From JAEUMY01 sp031394355 (GTDB lineage Bacteria > Pseudomonadota > Gammaproteobacteria > Burkholderiales > Usitatibacteraceae): a DNA stretch of 29,673 nt. The notes below the pieces were generated by a model. The model ran no database searches. It saw only the letters and a list, made by a program, of their open reading frames with translations, and was not told the DNA's origin. Where the stretch lies: contig JANNSU010000089.1 of NCBI GenBank assembly GCA_031394355.1, positions 1-29,673 on the forward strand. Reading direction: 5' to 3'. Position numbers and translations under genes: made by a program. Shown piece by piece: positions 29,638-29,673 of this stretch. Each line of letters opens with the position of its first letter. Positions within the stretch are counted from its first letter, which is position 1.

Positions 29638-29673
29638 ATAGCAGCCGGCCAAAATTTGCTTGATATGCATATC

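Overview
The window is chromosomal DNA of a Gram-negative bacterium, most likely a betaproteobacterium. The evidence is the housekeeping order rng-maf-rlmH-rsfS-nadD-proA-holA-lptE-leuS, an lptE lipoprotein gene next to leuS, and a DUF2782 / thrB (homoserine kinase II) / BPSS1780-like membrane protein / polA neighbourhood. I cannot name the genus. The core is GC-rich; roughly 21.1-26.0 kb is visibly lower in GC and is accessory.

Layout. 87-1271: the 3' part of a dynamin-like GTPase gene, cut off at its GTP-binding N-terminus. 1510-11700: a nine-gene minus-strand run in the order leuS, lptE, holA, proA, nadD, rsfS, rlmH, maf, rng, covering tRNA charging, outer-membrane LPS assembly, the clamp-loader delta subunit, proline synthesis, NAD synthesis, ribosome silencing, rRNA methylation, a Maf pyrophosphatase and RNase G. 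Several pairs overlap by ATGA or GTGA and are probably translationally coupled. 11882-14438: uvrD plus a small conserved protein on the plus strand. 14788-17995: BPSS1780-like membrane protein, thrB, DUF2782 protein and a LOG-family protein on the minus strand. 18213-21068: polA on the plus strand. 21069-24500: an accessory island lying between the intact polA 3' end and a decayed second copy of that 3' end. It holds a three-gene TIGR04255 cassette and a minus-strand pair with a likely winged-helix protein. 24502-25982: a minus-strand operon of a small protein, a STAS-like/GHKL-ATPase protein and a DUF4325 STAS-like protein. 26266-29578: a truncated DUF1295 gene, a secreted beta-lactamase-fold hydrolase, a frameshifted SEC-C gene, a RelBE toxin-antitoxin pair with its operator, and a small orphan ORF.

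The most unusual property is the density of small repeats. A 12-bp palindrome, GCGAATATTCGC (usually within the 14-mer TGCGAATATTCGCA), occurs perfectly nine times, with three further 10-bp cores and several near matches. It lies in intergenic DNA, often just behind a gene end or terminator, and also inside proA, uvrD, polA and the TIGR04255 gene, in all three reading frames. This resembles the HIP1 palindrome of cyanobacteria. At least six other repeat families fill the intergenic spaces, and some have entered reading frames: two in leuS, two in the polA linker and one across the proA/nadD junction. One family has two copies with paired compensatory substitutions, so its folded structure appears to be conserved.
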